From: a virus
IMG/VR virus record: IMGVR_UViG_3300030333_007532
Span: 1 to 24,950 of that record
Strand: one strand, 5' to 3'
DNA length: 24,950 bases
Numbering within the stretch: the stretch's first letter is position 1; each line of letters opens with the position of its first letter. Below are positions 5,613 through 13,193 of this stretch, in pieces. The notes under the pieces were generated by a model. The model was not told the DNA's origin, searched no databases, and saw only the letters and a program-made list of their open reading frames with translations. The translations under genes and the position numbers were made by a program.

Positions 5613-7765
5613 TAGAAAAAGTATATATCGTTTCTAATAAAGAAAACCCAACCGAAGACGCTAACATAAAAAGCTTATGCAAAGCTTTAAGTAGTAATGG
5701 AGTAAATACAAAGTTATCTATTTCATCAACCCTAAAAGGGGATCTTTTGGCTGGCGAAAATTTAGAGAAGCTAAAAGAAGTTACAAGCAAGACTTGGAGA
5801 GGGCAGAACAACAGAGCCCCATTTAGAGGAGAGATAGCTTCAGCATACAACCACCTACAGTGTTGGAACGACATAGTGGAAAATAAATATTCTTCATGTT
5901 TGATTCTGGAGGATGACGTTGCAGTAAACAGGCCAGAAACTATAAAGGAAGAAATAGAACAGATATTGGAAGATCTAAACAATATTCCGGAAGGCTGGTT
6001 AGCTTGCTTCTTAGGTAGAGACACTTATCTAAGTACAAAGGGTTTTGTCTATGAGCATACAGAAATTGAAGTATCTGAAAATTTAGTAGTGCCAATAGGA
6101 TGTAAGGCTGGCTATAGCTATTTAGTTAGTTTAAATGGAGCAGAGAGGTTGTCTCAAGAAGACTTCTCTCAGAACATGTACAACATTAGCGACTACCTTA
6201 CTTATGTACTACAGAGCTCAGCAGATAGCAAAATCTACTCCACGATTTGGAATAAATGTTTATTTGATGAAGATAAAAAAATCAACTCTCTAAGAGGAGC
6301 TAAAAACTCTGGCTTAGTAGGGGTCAAAAGGCCTTCTAAAATCAAATACTATACAGTAGCGACAAAACAACATGATGGGTTAGATAGATTAAAACAAAGC
6401 GCCGAATACTACGGTATTGACTTAAATGTAATTGGCCTAGATTCGAGCTGGACAGATGGGGACGTAGGTAGACTTGAGCATCCCGGAGGAGGGCAAAAAA
6501 TAAACATCCTTAAAAAAGAGCTACAAAAGTTAGACGATGACGATTTAATTCTTTTTGTAGATGGATACGATGTAATTTTCCTAACAGGGACCGAAGAAAT
6601 CGAACAGAAGTGGAATAACTTAACAATTGATCCTCTGGTGAAAGTGATCTTTGGTTCTGAAAAAGCTATATGGCCTGACCCGTCCATAGCTGATAAGTTT
6701 CCAGAATCAGAAAGCGAGTATAGATTTTTGAACTCTGGCAACTTCATAGGCAAGGTAAAGGACTTAAAGAAAATAACTGAAGAAGAAATATCAGACTCTG
6801 GAGATGATCAACTATACTATCAGCATAAGTTTCTAAGTAAAAAGTATGGCATTCAACTAGATTACAAAGCTGAGATATTCCAGTGCATTGCTGGGTGTAC
6901 AGATTGGCCAAACATAAAAGATGAACTAGCTATAAAAAAAGATAGGATTACAAACGTACCTCATTCTACTGAACCTTGCGTCTTTCATGGGAACGGAAGC
7001 AAGAGCGAGAAAATAAAACACAATTGGTTTTGTAATTATCTTGGTGGAGTTAGACTTAATCAAAAACCTACCCTAATTGGCCAAAAGAATGTTTTCGTGG
7101 GTATGCCTACTATGGCTATCTCTCTATTCTTAGAAAAGTTTGAAGTAGATTCCATAAGCAAGCTAGAAAGCGTAATTGATTTAACCTTTCCAAAAGAAAA
7201 CTGTTATCTGTTTATTTGTTACGACGAATACAAAAACACACTAAAAACAAACGATAGGATAGAAGAGGCCTTCAAGCAGTACAAGAAAGTATTCATCAAA
7301 AGAACGACTCAAGACACTTATGTTAGTTCTCGAGATGAGTGCTTAAAGGCAGCTAAGAAGCTAGACGTAGATCATTATTTCTATATCGACGATCATTTCA
7401 ACATAGAGAAGTTTGACGTCATAGAGAATCTACTTTTTCTCAATAAGACTTATGTTGGCCCTCTGGGGGAAAACGAGTATTTTTCTAATTACTGGGGTTT
7501 AGTGGACGATGAAGGCTGGTATAAGGAGTCGGATGATTACGGCTTTATAGTTAGGAGAGAAAATACTGGCGTTTGGGCGGGGCCATATGTTTTCGCTTGT
7601 TATCTTCTAAATAAAAGAGGAATTAATGAGCTTCAGGAATGTTATTCATTAAACTATTCTCAAGAAAGAGGTAGCGACATGAGTTTCTGTTCAAATGCTT
7701 TAGATAGAGGGATAATTCCTTATATTGATAATAGATACCTTTACGGCTCCGTCACATCTTTTTAA
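5609..7765 (+). CDS. Three-domain glycosyltransferase: GT25-like + PLOD/LH3-type GT and accessory domains
   Basis: 718 residues. Residues about 1-240 are a GT25-like domain (GEIASAYNHLQCW at 74-86, LILEDD at 98-103). Residues about 245-480 match the glucosyltransferase domain of procollagen lysyl hydroxylases: YYTVATKQHDGLDRLKQSA, the WTDGDV...GGGQK segment, FVDGYDVIF with D318/D321 at the Mn-binding DxxD, WPDPSIADKFP, FLNSGNFIG, GDDQLYY, and FHGNG with H460 where LH3 has its third metal ligand. Residues about 490-718 follow the LH accessory domain: IDDH, SNYWGLVDDEGWYKESDDY, GVWAGPY, DMSFCSNALDRGI, IDNRY. The C-terminal Fe/2-oxoglutarate hydroxylase of animal enzymes is absent. It probably adds glucose to a galactosylated acceptor (inference). 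It ends converging on, and overlapping by 14 bases, a minus-strand gene. Confidence 0.85.
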   Translation: MIEKVYIVSNKENPTEDANIKSLCKALSSNGVNTKLSISSTLKGDLLAGENLEKLKEVTSKTWRGQNNRAPFRGEIASAYNHLQCWNDIVENKYSSCLILEDDVAVNRPETIKEEIEQILEDLNNIPEGWLACFLGRDTYLSTKGFVYEHTEIEVSENLVVPIGCKAGYSYLVSLNGAERLSQEDFSQNMYNISDYLTYVLQSSADSKIYSTIWNKCLFDEDKKINSLRGAKNSGLVGVKRPSKIKYYTVATKQHDGLDRLKQSAEYYGIDLNVIGLDSSWTDGDVGRLEHPGGGQKINILKKELQKLDDDDLILFVDGYDVIFLTGTEEIEQKWNNLTIDPLVKVIFGSEKAIWPDPSIADKFPESESEYRFLNSGNFIGKVKDLKKITEEEISDSGDDQLYYQHKFLSKKYGIQLDYKAEIFQCIAGCTDWPNIKDELAIKKDRITNVPHSTEPCVFHGNGSKSEKIKHNWFCNYLGGVRLNQKPTLIGQKNVFVGMPTMAISLFLEKFEVDSISKLESVIDLTFPKENCYLFICYDEYKNTLKTNDRIEEAFKQYKKVFIKRTTQDTYVSSRDECLKAAKKLDVDHYFYIDDHFNIEKFDVIENLLFLNKTYVGPLGENEYFSNYWGLVDDEGWYKESDDYGFIVRRENTGVWAGPYVFACYLLNKRGINELQECYSLNYSQERGSDMSFCSNALDRGIIPYIDNRYLYGSVTSF

Positions 7766-8027
7766 TTAAGATATCAGCTAATACCTTAGAAAACTTTCTA
7801 ACGTCTTTCTCTGTCTTGTCCCAGAAAAAAGCGTGAGTCATTTCTTCTATTACGACTTGCAGCTTCCTTTTCGGGGGGAGATGGGGATCAACATATATTT
7901 TAGGCTGATCGTACACGTCTGGATTTAAGCATAATCCATCAGCGTTATGAGTTTTATGGGGTTTCCTAAAGTAAAACTCAAATTCCCTATCATTCCCATT
8001 AGTGAAAAGGTAATCAGGCTTCTTCAT
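7752..8027 (-). CDS. Metallopeptidase-like small phage protein with EExxH
   Basis: A 91-residue protein. The stretch VDPHLPPKRKLQVVIEEMTHAFFWD followed by a helix FSKVLADIL resembles a small phage family whose core is HExxHA followed by W-D and E-x-x-V. Here the first His of the zinc motif is Glu (IEEMTHA), so only the Glu and second His remain. It may be an inactivated or altered metalloprotein rather than a working peptidase. The ATG at 8027 is preceded by TTGTAAACTAT, a near match to the promoter-like element. It converges with the glycosyltransferase gene. Family assignment is from pattern only. Confidence 0.55.
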   Translation of the reverse strand: MKKPDYLFTNGNDREFEFYFRKPHKTHNADGLCLNPDVYDQPKIYVDPHLPPKRKLQVVIEEMTHAFFWDKTEKDVRKFSKVLADILIKKM

Positions 8028-8032
8028 ACAAT

Positions 8033-8043
8033 ATAGTTTACAA
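8033..8043 (-). promoter_or_regulatory. Weak GTGTA-type element, minus strand
   Basis: Reads TTGTAAACTAT on the minus strand, 5 bases before the ATG at 8027. It differs from the others at the first base. Confidence 0.3.
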
Positions 8044-8093
8044 CTAAAATCGCAATTTTTTTATATTTTCCTTCAATAAATAATATATAATGA

Positions 8094-8104
8094 GTGTAAG
8101 ATTA
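8094..8104 (+). promoter_or_regulatory. GTGTAAGATTA promoter element
   Basis: Lies 20 bases before the ATG at 8125, with a second TATAAT (8086-8091) overlapping its left side. It probably drives the zinc-ribbon to ERCC4-nuclease operon. Confidence 0.5.
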
Positions 8105-8124
8105 ATTAGCAATAGTCTTTGATA

Positions 8125-8517
8125 ATGAATATTTACTGCCAAAACTGCGGACAGCTCCATAAATACACGGCTCAAAAGCCGAATTTCTGCATGAAGTGTG
8201 GGACAGGGATGAGTTCTGTGGCTAAAGCCCCAGTTCAAGAAGTAGAGCAAGGTTTAGAGATAGAGGTTGAAGAGGATATTCCCCAAAACAAACAAGAGCT
8301 CTTCGAGTCTATACAAAAATTGGATTTTGAATCAGTAGCCTCAAGGAGGACAACTAAACTTGGATCACTAGCTGGAACATACTCAGAACAGGACAGAGCC
8401 CTAGCAAAAGCTAATGACCCCATGCCTAAAGCTAAAAGAGTTAATAAAAAAGCTTTCATGGAGGCATTCAAAAAAGAAGCTGGATCGTTAAGAGGCAAGG
8501 GTCCTCAAAATGCCTAA
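8125..8517 (+). CDS. Zinc-ribbon protein, function unknown
   Basis: About 130 residues. The N-terminus MNIYCQNCGQLH...FCMKCGTGM carries two CxxC pairs about 16 residues apart, a standard zinc ribbon. A Gln/Glu-rich linker follows, then a basic helical C-terminus (KAFMEAFKKEAGSL). The frame extends upstream to a TTG at 8119, but the ATG at 8125 starts directly at the ribbon. It overlaps the sigma-like gene by 8 bases, so the two are likely co-translated. A link to transcription is suggested only by position and by the ribbon fold. Confidence 0.65.
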   Translation: MNIYCQNCGQLHKYTAQKPNFCMKCGTGMSSVAKAPVQEVEQGLEIEVEEDIPQNKQELFESIQKLDFESVASRRTTKLGSLAGTYSEQDRALAKANDPMPKAKRVNKKAFMEAFKKEAGSLRGKGPQNA

Positions 8518-9190
8518 AAAACCTACTTTTGAAGATAAGATAGCTGAGATAGATCAAGAGATAGCAAAGAGGAGAAATAAGTGGAACCTCAATGCTCTTT
8601 CTTGGATTGACTTTGATGATATTAGCCAAATACTTAGGATTCATATCTACAAAAAATGGCATTTGTATGACCATTCAAAGCCGCTTCCTCCTTGGCTGAA
8701 TAGGACTATATCAAATCAACTCAAGAATTTAATTAGAAACAATTACAGTAGTTTTGCTAGACCTTGTCTTAGATGCGCCGCAGCAGAGCCAGACAATCTA
8801 TGTAAAATTTATTCCACTCAAAATAGCGACTGTCCAATATTTAGAAACTGGGAGAAGAATAAGAAGGACGCATACAATATAAAAATACCATTACCTTTAG
8901 ACGGGAATGTCCAAGAGGTTTCCTCTAGAAGGGTGGAGTTGGTCGACATAGAGGAGTCAATAAAAAAAATCAACTCTAAGATGGAAGAGATGCTAAAACC
9001 AGTCGAGTGGAAGGTGTACAGGATGCTGTACATAGAAAACAAAAGCGAGAACGAGGTCGCTTCGGAAATGGGTTATAAAACCTCAGAAAAAAATAGAACT
9101 CCGGGATACAAACAGATAACTAACATAAAAAGGTCTATAATATTAAAGGTAAAGAAAGCCATCCAAAAAGATGAGATAGACATTTTTTAA
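8510..9190 (+). CDS. Sigma-70-like RNA polymerase sigma factor
   Basis: 226 residues with sigma layout. Residues about 30-80 (WIDFDDISQILRIHIYKKW, PPWLNRTISNQLKNLIRNNY) match the region 2 helices that bind polymerase and the -10 element. Residues about 165-215 (EWKVYRMLYIENKSENEVASEMGY, then ITNIKRSIILKVKKAI) match a region 4 helix-turn-helix. Between them lies an unusual Cys cluster (C86, C89, C98, C108), probably zinc-binding. It likely directs host polymerase to phage late promoters, as T4 gp55 does, and repeated GTGTA-type elements in this window are candidate targets. The zinc-ribbon gene overlaps its 5' end. The call rests on pattern; sequence identity to known sigmas is low. Confidence 0.7.
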   Translation: MPKKPTFEDKIAEIDQEIAKRRNKWNLNALSWIDFDDISQILRIHIYKKWHLYDHSKPLPPWLNRTISNQLKNLIRNNYSSFARPCLRCAAAEPDNLCKIYSTQNSDCPIFRNWEKNKKDAYNIKIPLPLDGNVQEVSSRRVELVDIEESIKKINSKMEEMLKPVEWKVYRMLYIENKSENEVASEMGYKTSEKNRTPGYKQITNIKRSIILKVKKAIQKDEIDIF

Positions 9191-9193
9191 GTT

Positions 9194-10339
9194 ATGGATA
9201 AATCAAAGTATTTCAACGCAGACGGCTCCCACACTACGTATTTTGAAGATAATGGTCTAGCTTTAGATAAGCAAGCCTTAACTCTAGAAAAGTGGAATTC
9301 TAACGCCGAATCTCCCCCCTCTTTAAACGAGTTAATAAAAACTGGATTTCCAGACGACCCAAATCCAGATGGCAGGTCGAAGAATGGAAGGTTAATGAAG
9401 GAATTTTTAGCCTCTAGAGAAATTAAAGCTAGAGGAGCACAAGTTTATGTTCCTGCAAAAAAATTCGAACTAACAGAAGAGCATAAGCAATACATCGCTG
9501 AAAACGCATCAATCATGAGGCCGATTGACATTGGCAGAACCATGACGGGAAAGCCAGAGCTAACAAATTTAGATTTAGAAGTTAGAGCGGTAAGGGAGCA
9601 TATAGAAGAGTTAAGAAAAACCACTGGTAGCTTCTACGAAGATAGAACAGTAGAAGAGGTCGCGATGTGGAAGCCTCCTTCTACTTTTGGCAAGTCCTTA
9701 TCAAAGATAAATAAGTTTATCCACGACAAGATATCTGAAGAGAAAATGACCACAGCTCAAAAAAAGTGCGTTAACGCATTAATGGGCTACCTGCATTCTT
9801 ACAGATTCATACATCAGATAAGCAATTTTACTAGTGAAAATGATAGAACTTTATTTGAAAGTAGCTTCGTAAGATATACTCATGATAAAAGCGACTTAAC
9901 TCAAGAAGAAGTTGATCAGTACATAGTTTTATCTGTTGAGGTTGTTTTATCGTCAAATATATTAAATAGAATCGAAAGATTAAATAATATGCTAGATGCA
10001 ACCGCTAGCGATACAGAAGGAAGAAAGATTTCAATGGGTTTAGTAGAATCCATAAGGCATTCCCAAACCGAATACAATCAATCCGTAGGTAGACAACAAA
10101 AACTCCTAGAAAGCCTAAAAGAGAAGAGGAGCCAAAGACTAAGTAAACAAATAAAAGAAAACGCTTCAATACTAAACTTAGTACAACTATGGAAAGATGA
10201 AGAGTCTAGATTAGAACTCATTAAAATGGCTGAAAAACAAAAACAGTCAATAGAGGAGGAAGTAGCAAGGCTTTCGACTCTTGATGAAGTCAAATGCAGA
10301 ATAATGGGCCTAACAGAGGAGGAGGCCATAAATGGTTAA
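9194..10339 (+). CDS. Unknown protein with possible HTH and C-terminal coiled coil
   Basis: I do not recognise this 381-residue protein. A segment near residues 92-135 (LTEEHKQYIAENASIMRPIDIGRTM onward) reads like a DNA-binding helix-turn-helix. Residues about 285-375 are long charged helices, probably a coiled coil (QKLLESLKEKRSQRLSKQ). It has one Cys around residue 192 and one near 371, and no membrane helix. It lies 3 bases after the sigma-like gene and overlaps the ERCC4 nuclease gene by 8 bases. A small terminase subunit or another DNA-handling protein upstream of TerL is possible, but the length is well above typical TerS. Confidence 0.6.
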   Translation: MDKSKYFNADGSHTTYFEDNGLALDKQALTLEKWNSNAESPPSLNELIKTGFPDDPNPDGRSKNGRLMKEFLASREIKARGAQVYVPAKKFELTEEHKQYIAENASIMRPIDIGRTMTGKPELTNLDLEVRAVREHIEELRKTTGSFYEDRTVEEVAMWKPPSTFGKSLSKINKFIHDKISEEKMTTAQKKCVNALMGYLHSYRFIHQISNFTSENDRTLFESSFVRYTHDKSDLTQEEVDQYIVLSVEVVLSSNILNRIERLNNMLDATASDTEGRKISMGLVESIRHSQTEYNQSVGRQQKLLESLKEKRSQRLSKQIKENASILNLVQLWKDEESRLELIKMAEKQKQSIEEEVARLSTLDEVKCRIMGLTEEEAING

Positions 10340-11261
10340 ATGCAAAGAGTGCGGGAAAGAGTTTAAAACAGAAAAGAGTCTCCATGCTCATATTAAGCAG
10401 CACAAGATGAGACTGGCTGAGTATTATCAAAAAAATTTCCCCAGAAAAGACCTACACTCAGGCGACTTAATAAAATTCAAGTCTAAAGAATACTACTTTT
10501 CCACTGACTTTAATGACAGGAGAAATCTCAAAAAGTGGCTCGAAAGTCAAGATGAGCAGTCCCAAAAGGATTACTGTAGGAAAGTTTTACAGGAAAGAAA
10601 AGATAAGAAAAATTTATACTACGCACCGTCTCAAGTAGAGCTGAGATCTGTCATGACTCCTCCAGTACAATACTATCTCAAGGTATTTGGTAGTTACTCT
10701 GAAATATGCGGCGAGCTTGGGCTAAAAAGTAAATTCAACGACCTAAAGGATGAAATTAAGCATGCAGATGTGCCATCGGACTGCATGATTTACATAGACA
10801 CAAGAGAACAGAAGCCATTCAAATTTGATATTCCTTTTGAAGTGAAAACGTTAAAGTTTGGGGATTACGCTTTAAGCGACAAGGAAGTCTCCGGTAACTG
10901 CTACGTTGAAAGAAAATCTCTAAACGACTTCATAGGAACTATGAGCGGCGGATACGAAAGATTCAGAAAAGAGATAGAAAGAGCTGTTGAACAGGATGCT
11001 TATTTAGTTGTATTGGTTGAGCGCTCGATAGAAGAAGCTATGAATTTCAACAAGCTCCCATATGTTTCTAGCAAAGTTAGGGCAACTCCAGAGTATATCT
11101 TTAATAGAGTAAGAAGCTTGAATCAGGACTTTAAGAACGTCCAGTTCTTATTCGCTAAAACAAAAACTGAGGCGGTTAGGTTAACTAAGAAAATATTTTT
11201 CTGCAATCAAGCTTTCAGAACTCAAGACTTGCAATTAGCATATGACATGAAGAAATTATGA
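10332..11261 (+). CDS. C2H2 zinc finger - ERCC4-family nuclease
   Basis: 309 residues. Residues 4-24 form a textbook C2H2 finger: C4, C7, H20, H24. Residues about 107-131 (VMTPPVQYYLKVFGSYSEICGELGL) look like the FGS-type DNA-recognition repeat found in some phage nucleases. Residues about 153-280 form an XPF/ERCC4 nuclease: IDTREQKPF with D156, LKFGDYAL, and YVERKSLNDFIGTM with the E193-R-K and D199 catalytic signature, followed by the RFRKEIERA helix. It probably cleaves branched or flap DNA during recombination or before packaging. Its stop overlaps the start of a 26-codon gene (ATGA), then TerL follows. The nuclease call is strong; the DNA target is inferred. Confidence 0.85.
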   Translation: MVKCKECGKEFKTEKSLHAHIKQHKMRLAEYYQKNFPRKDLHSGDLIKFKSKEYYFSTDFNDRRNLKKWLESQDEQSQKDYCRKVLQERKDKKNLYYAPSQVELRSVMTPPVQYYLKVFGSYSEICGELGLKSKFNDLKDEIKHADVPSDCMIYIDTREQKPFKFDIPFEVKTLKFGDYALSDKEVSGNCYVERKSLNDFIGTMSGGYERFRKEIERAVEQDAYLVVLVERSIEEAMNFNKLPYVSSKVRATPEYIFNRVRSLNQDFKNVQFLFAKTKTEAVRLTKKIFFCNQAFRTQDLQLAYDMKKL

Positions 11262-11338
11262 AAAAGCCTATTTGCATAAGCTATGAAGAGGCTTTAATAA
11301 TATTATTCATGATTATACTTATAGCGTATTTAGATTAA
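11258..11338 (+). CDS. 26-residue membrane peptide
   Basis: ATG at 11258 overlaps the nuclease stop (ATGA) and the frame ends TAA one base before the TerL ATG. The peptide starts MKKPICISYEE and continues with ALIILFMIILIAYL, a single transmembrane helix with positive residues before it. The tight fit between two genes and the membrane character make it a credible small gene, but no homologue is recalled. It could be a membrane-active accessory peptide, or simply a coupler for TerL translation. Confidence 0.5.
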   Translation: MKKPICISYEEALIILFMIILIAYLD

Positions 11339-11339
11339 A

Positions 11340-13166
11340 ATGTGGTATTCGGCTGAAAAATATAATGAGGGAGTTGTAGATTTAAACTCCGAGCTTAAAG
11401 AGCTGAAAGGAGAGCTTGAGGATAAACAGGCTAGAATTACTTTAGCAAAGTTTCTTAGAAACAATTTAACTATGACTACTTACTGGCTTACCGGAATTAA
11501 GCTAGCGCCTTTTCAAGAAGTTATGCTTAAAGGTTTCTTAAATAGAAACTTTAGCATGTGTGTTTGGGGTCGTGGCTGCGGCAAGACTTTTATAGCTAGC
11601 GTTTTTTGTTTCTTGCAATGCATTTTTGAACCAAACACTAAAATCCTGATAGCTGGCCCTACTTTTCGTACCGCTAGATTCATTTTCAACAACCTAAAAA
11701 ATATAGTAGAAACTAAAGAAGCAAAATTACTAGCTCAAGCGTTTGGCGCGAAAACAGAAAGAAACGACCAGCACGAATGGAAGATAAATGGTGGAACCAT
11801 TACAGCGATCCCTTTAAGTGGTGAAAAAATTCGAGGGTTCAGAGCTAACGTGCTTGTGCTTGATGAGTTTTTACTGTTACCCGAAGAGACAATTAAGAAT
11901 GTTTTAATGCCTTTTCTTGTCTCCCCCCAAGACCTCAAGAAGAGACTACAGGTTAGGGAGCGGGAAGACGACCTAATTAAAAAAGGCTTAATGAAAGAAG
12001 AGGATAGACAGGTATTTAAAAACAATACTAAGATGCTAGCTCTTTCTTCTGCGAGCTATACTTTCGAGAATTTATATAAAACCTATAAAGATTGGATGGC
12101 GAAGATATACTCCGACGAAGTAGGGGAGGCTTCTTATTTCATATCGCAGATGAGTTACGAGTCTCTGCCCGAGCAGATGATAGATCATACGGTAATTGAA
12201 GAAGCTGGAAGTGGAGGCCTCTCAAATTCTTCTTTTCAAAGAGAATATTGCGCCGCTTTTACAGACGGTAGCGACAGCTACTTTAGCGGAAAGAAAATGC
12301 ATGAGTGCACAGTCCCAGACGGGGAAGAACCAACAACTAGAATATTTGGCGCAGCAGATAAGAAGTACATACTTGGTATAGACCCCAGCTTTAGTAACAG
12401 CCCAAGTTCTGACTTTTTTGCTATGTCTCTTCTTGAGTTAGATGAAGAGAGGAGAGATGTCACTTTAGTTCATAGTTATGCAGTTGCAGGAGGAGACTTA
12501 AAAGACCATATAAAATACCTAGGCTACCTAATGACTAATTTCAATATCATAATGATATGTATTGATAACGCTGGGTATCAATTTATAGACAGCGCCAATG
12601 AATCTGAGTTTTTTCTTCAAAATAATATAGACATTAAGTTTTTTGATCTTCAACCAGAAAAAGAAGGCTTAGATAGGCAAAATATGCTAAAAAAAGCCAA
12701 GCTACAGTATAATCTTGAGGATAAAAAAATATGCTTCAAACAAGTATTTTCTACAGATTTCATTAGGAAAGCAAACGAAAGGCTTCAGGCAGACATTGAC
12801 CATAAAAGAATATGGTTTTCCTCTAGAACAACAGCAAATGGCCCAGCTTTTAATAAATTTTCATCAAGAAAAGTCCCTGTCAAAATGACAAACTGTCAAG
12901 ATGTGCTCGAGTTGATAGAAGTCCAAGACGATATGATATATCAAACCAAGAAACAATGCGCTTTAGTAGAGGTTAAATCCACGACTAAAGGTATCCAGAC
13001 GTTTGACCTGCCGTCTCACCTAAAAAGAAGCACTTCCGTTAACAGGGCAAGAAAAGATAATTACACAACCCTGATGCTTTCTAATTGGGCAACTAGGGCG
13101 TATTTTGATATAATTGACTTGAAAGAGGAAACCGCACAGAATACTTTTGTTCCGATTCTTATCTGA
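11340..13166 (+). CDS. terL: Terminase large subunit
   Basis: The ATP-driven motor and nuclease that packages DNA into the prohead. 608 residues, similar in length to T4 gp17. The Walker A is GRGCGKT (77-83), the Walker B VLVLDE with D175/E176, and the coupling motif LSSAS (235-239). The nuclease domain begins at ILGIDPSFS with D348, and a second acidic strand has IMICIDN with D409. A later KDNYTTLML (about 576) probably supplies the third metal-binding Asp. It lies directly before the portal gene, as expected. Confidence 0.95.
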   Translation: MWYSAEKYNEGVVDLNSELKELKGELEDKQARITLAKFLRNNLTMTTYWLTGIKLAPFQEVMLKGFLNRNFSMCVWGRGCGKTFIASVFCFLQCIFEPNTKILIAGPTFRTARFIFNNLKNIVETKEAKLLAQAFGAKTERNDQHEWKINGGTITAIPLSGEKIRGFRANVLVLDEFLLLPEETIKNVLMPFLVSPQDLKKRLQVREREDDLIKKGLMKEEDRQVFKNNTKMLALSSASYTFENLYKTYKDWMAKIYSDEVGEASYFISQMSYESLPEQMIDHTVIEEAGSGGLSNSSFQREYCAAFTDGSDSYFSGKKMHECTVPDGEEPTTRIFGAADKKYILGIDPSFSNSPSSDFFAMSLLELDEERRDVTLVHSYAVAGGDLKDHIKYLGYLMTNFNIIMICIDNAGYQFIDSANESEFFLQNNIDIKFFDLQPEKEGLDRQNMLKKAKLQYNLEDKKICFKQVFSTDFIRKANERLQADIDHKRIWFSSRTTANGPAFNKFSSRKVPVKMTNCQDVLELIEVQDDMIYQTKKQCALVEVKSTTKGIQTFDLPSHLKRSTSVNRARKDNYTTLMLSNWATRAYFDIIDLKEETAQNTFVPILI

Positions 13167-13169
13167 AAA

Positions 13170-13180
13170 GTGTAAGAAAC
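13170..13180 (+). promoter_or_regulatory. GTGTAAGAAAC promoter element
   Basis: Lies 4 bases past the TerL stop and 13 bases before the portal ATG. It shares GTGTAAG with the elements at 8094 and 22249. Confidence 0.45.
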
Positions 13181-13193
13181 ATTAAGTTTTAAG

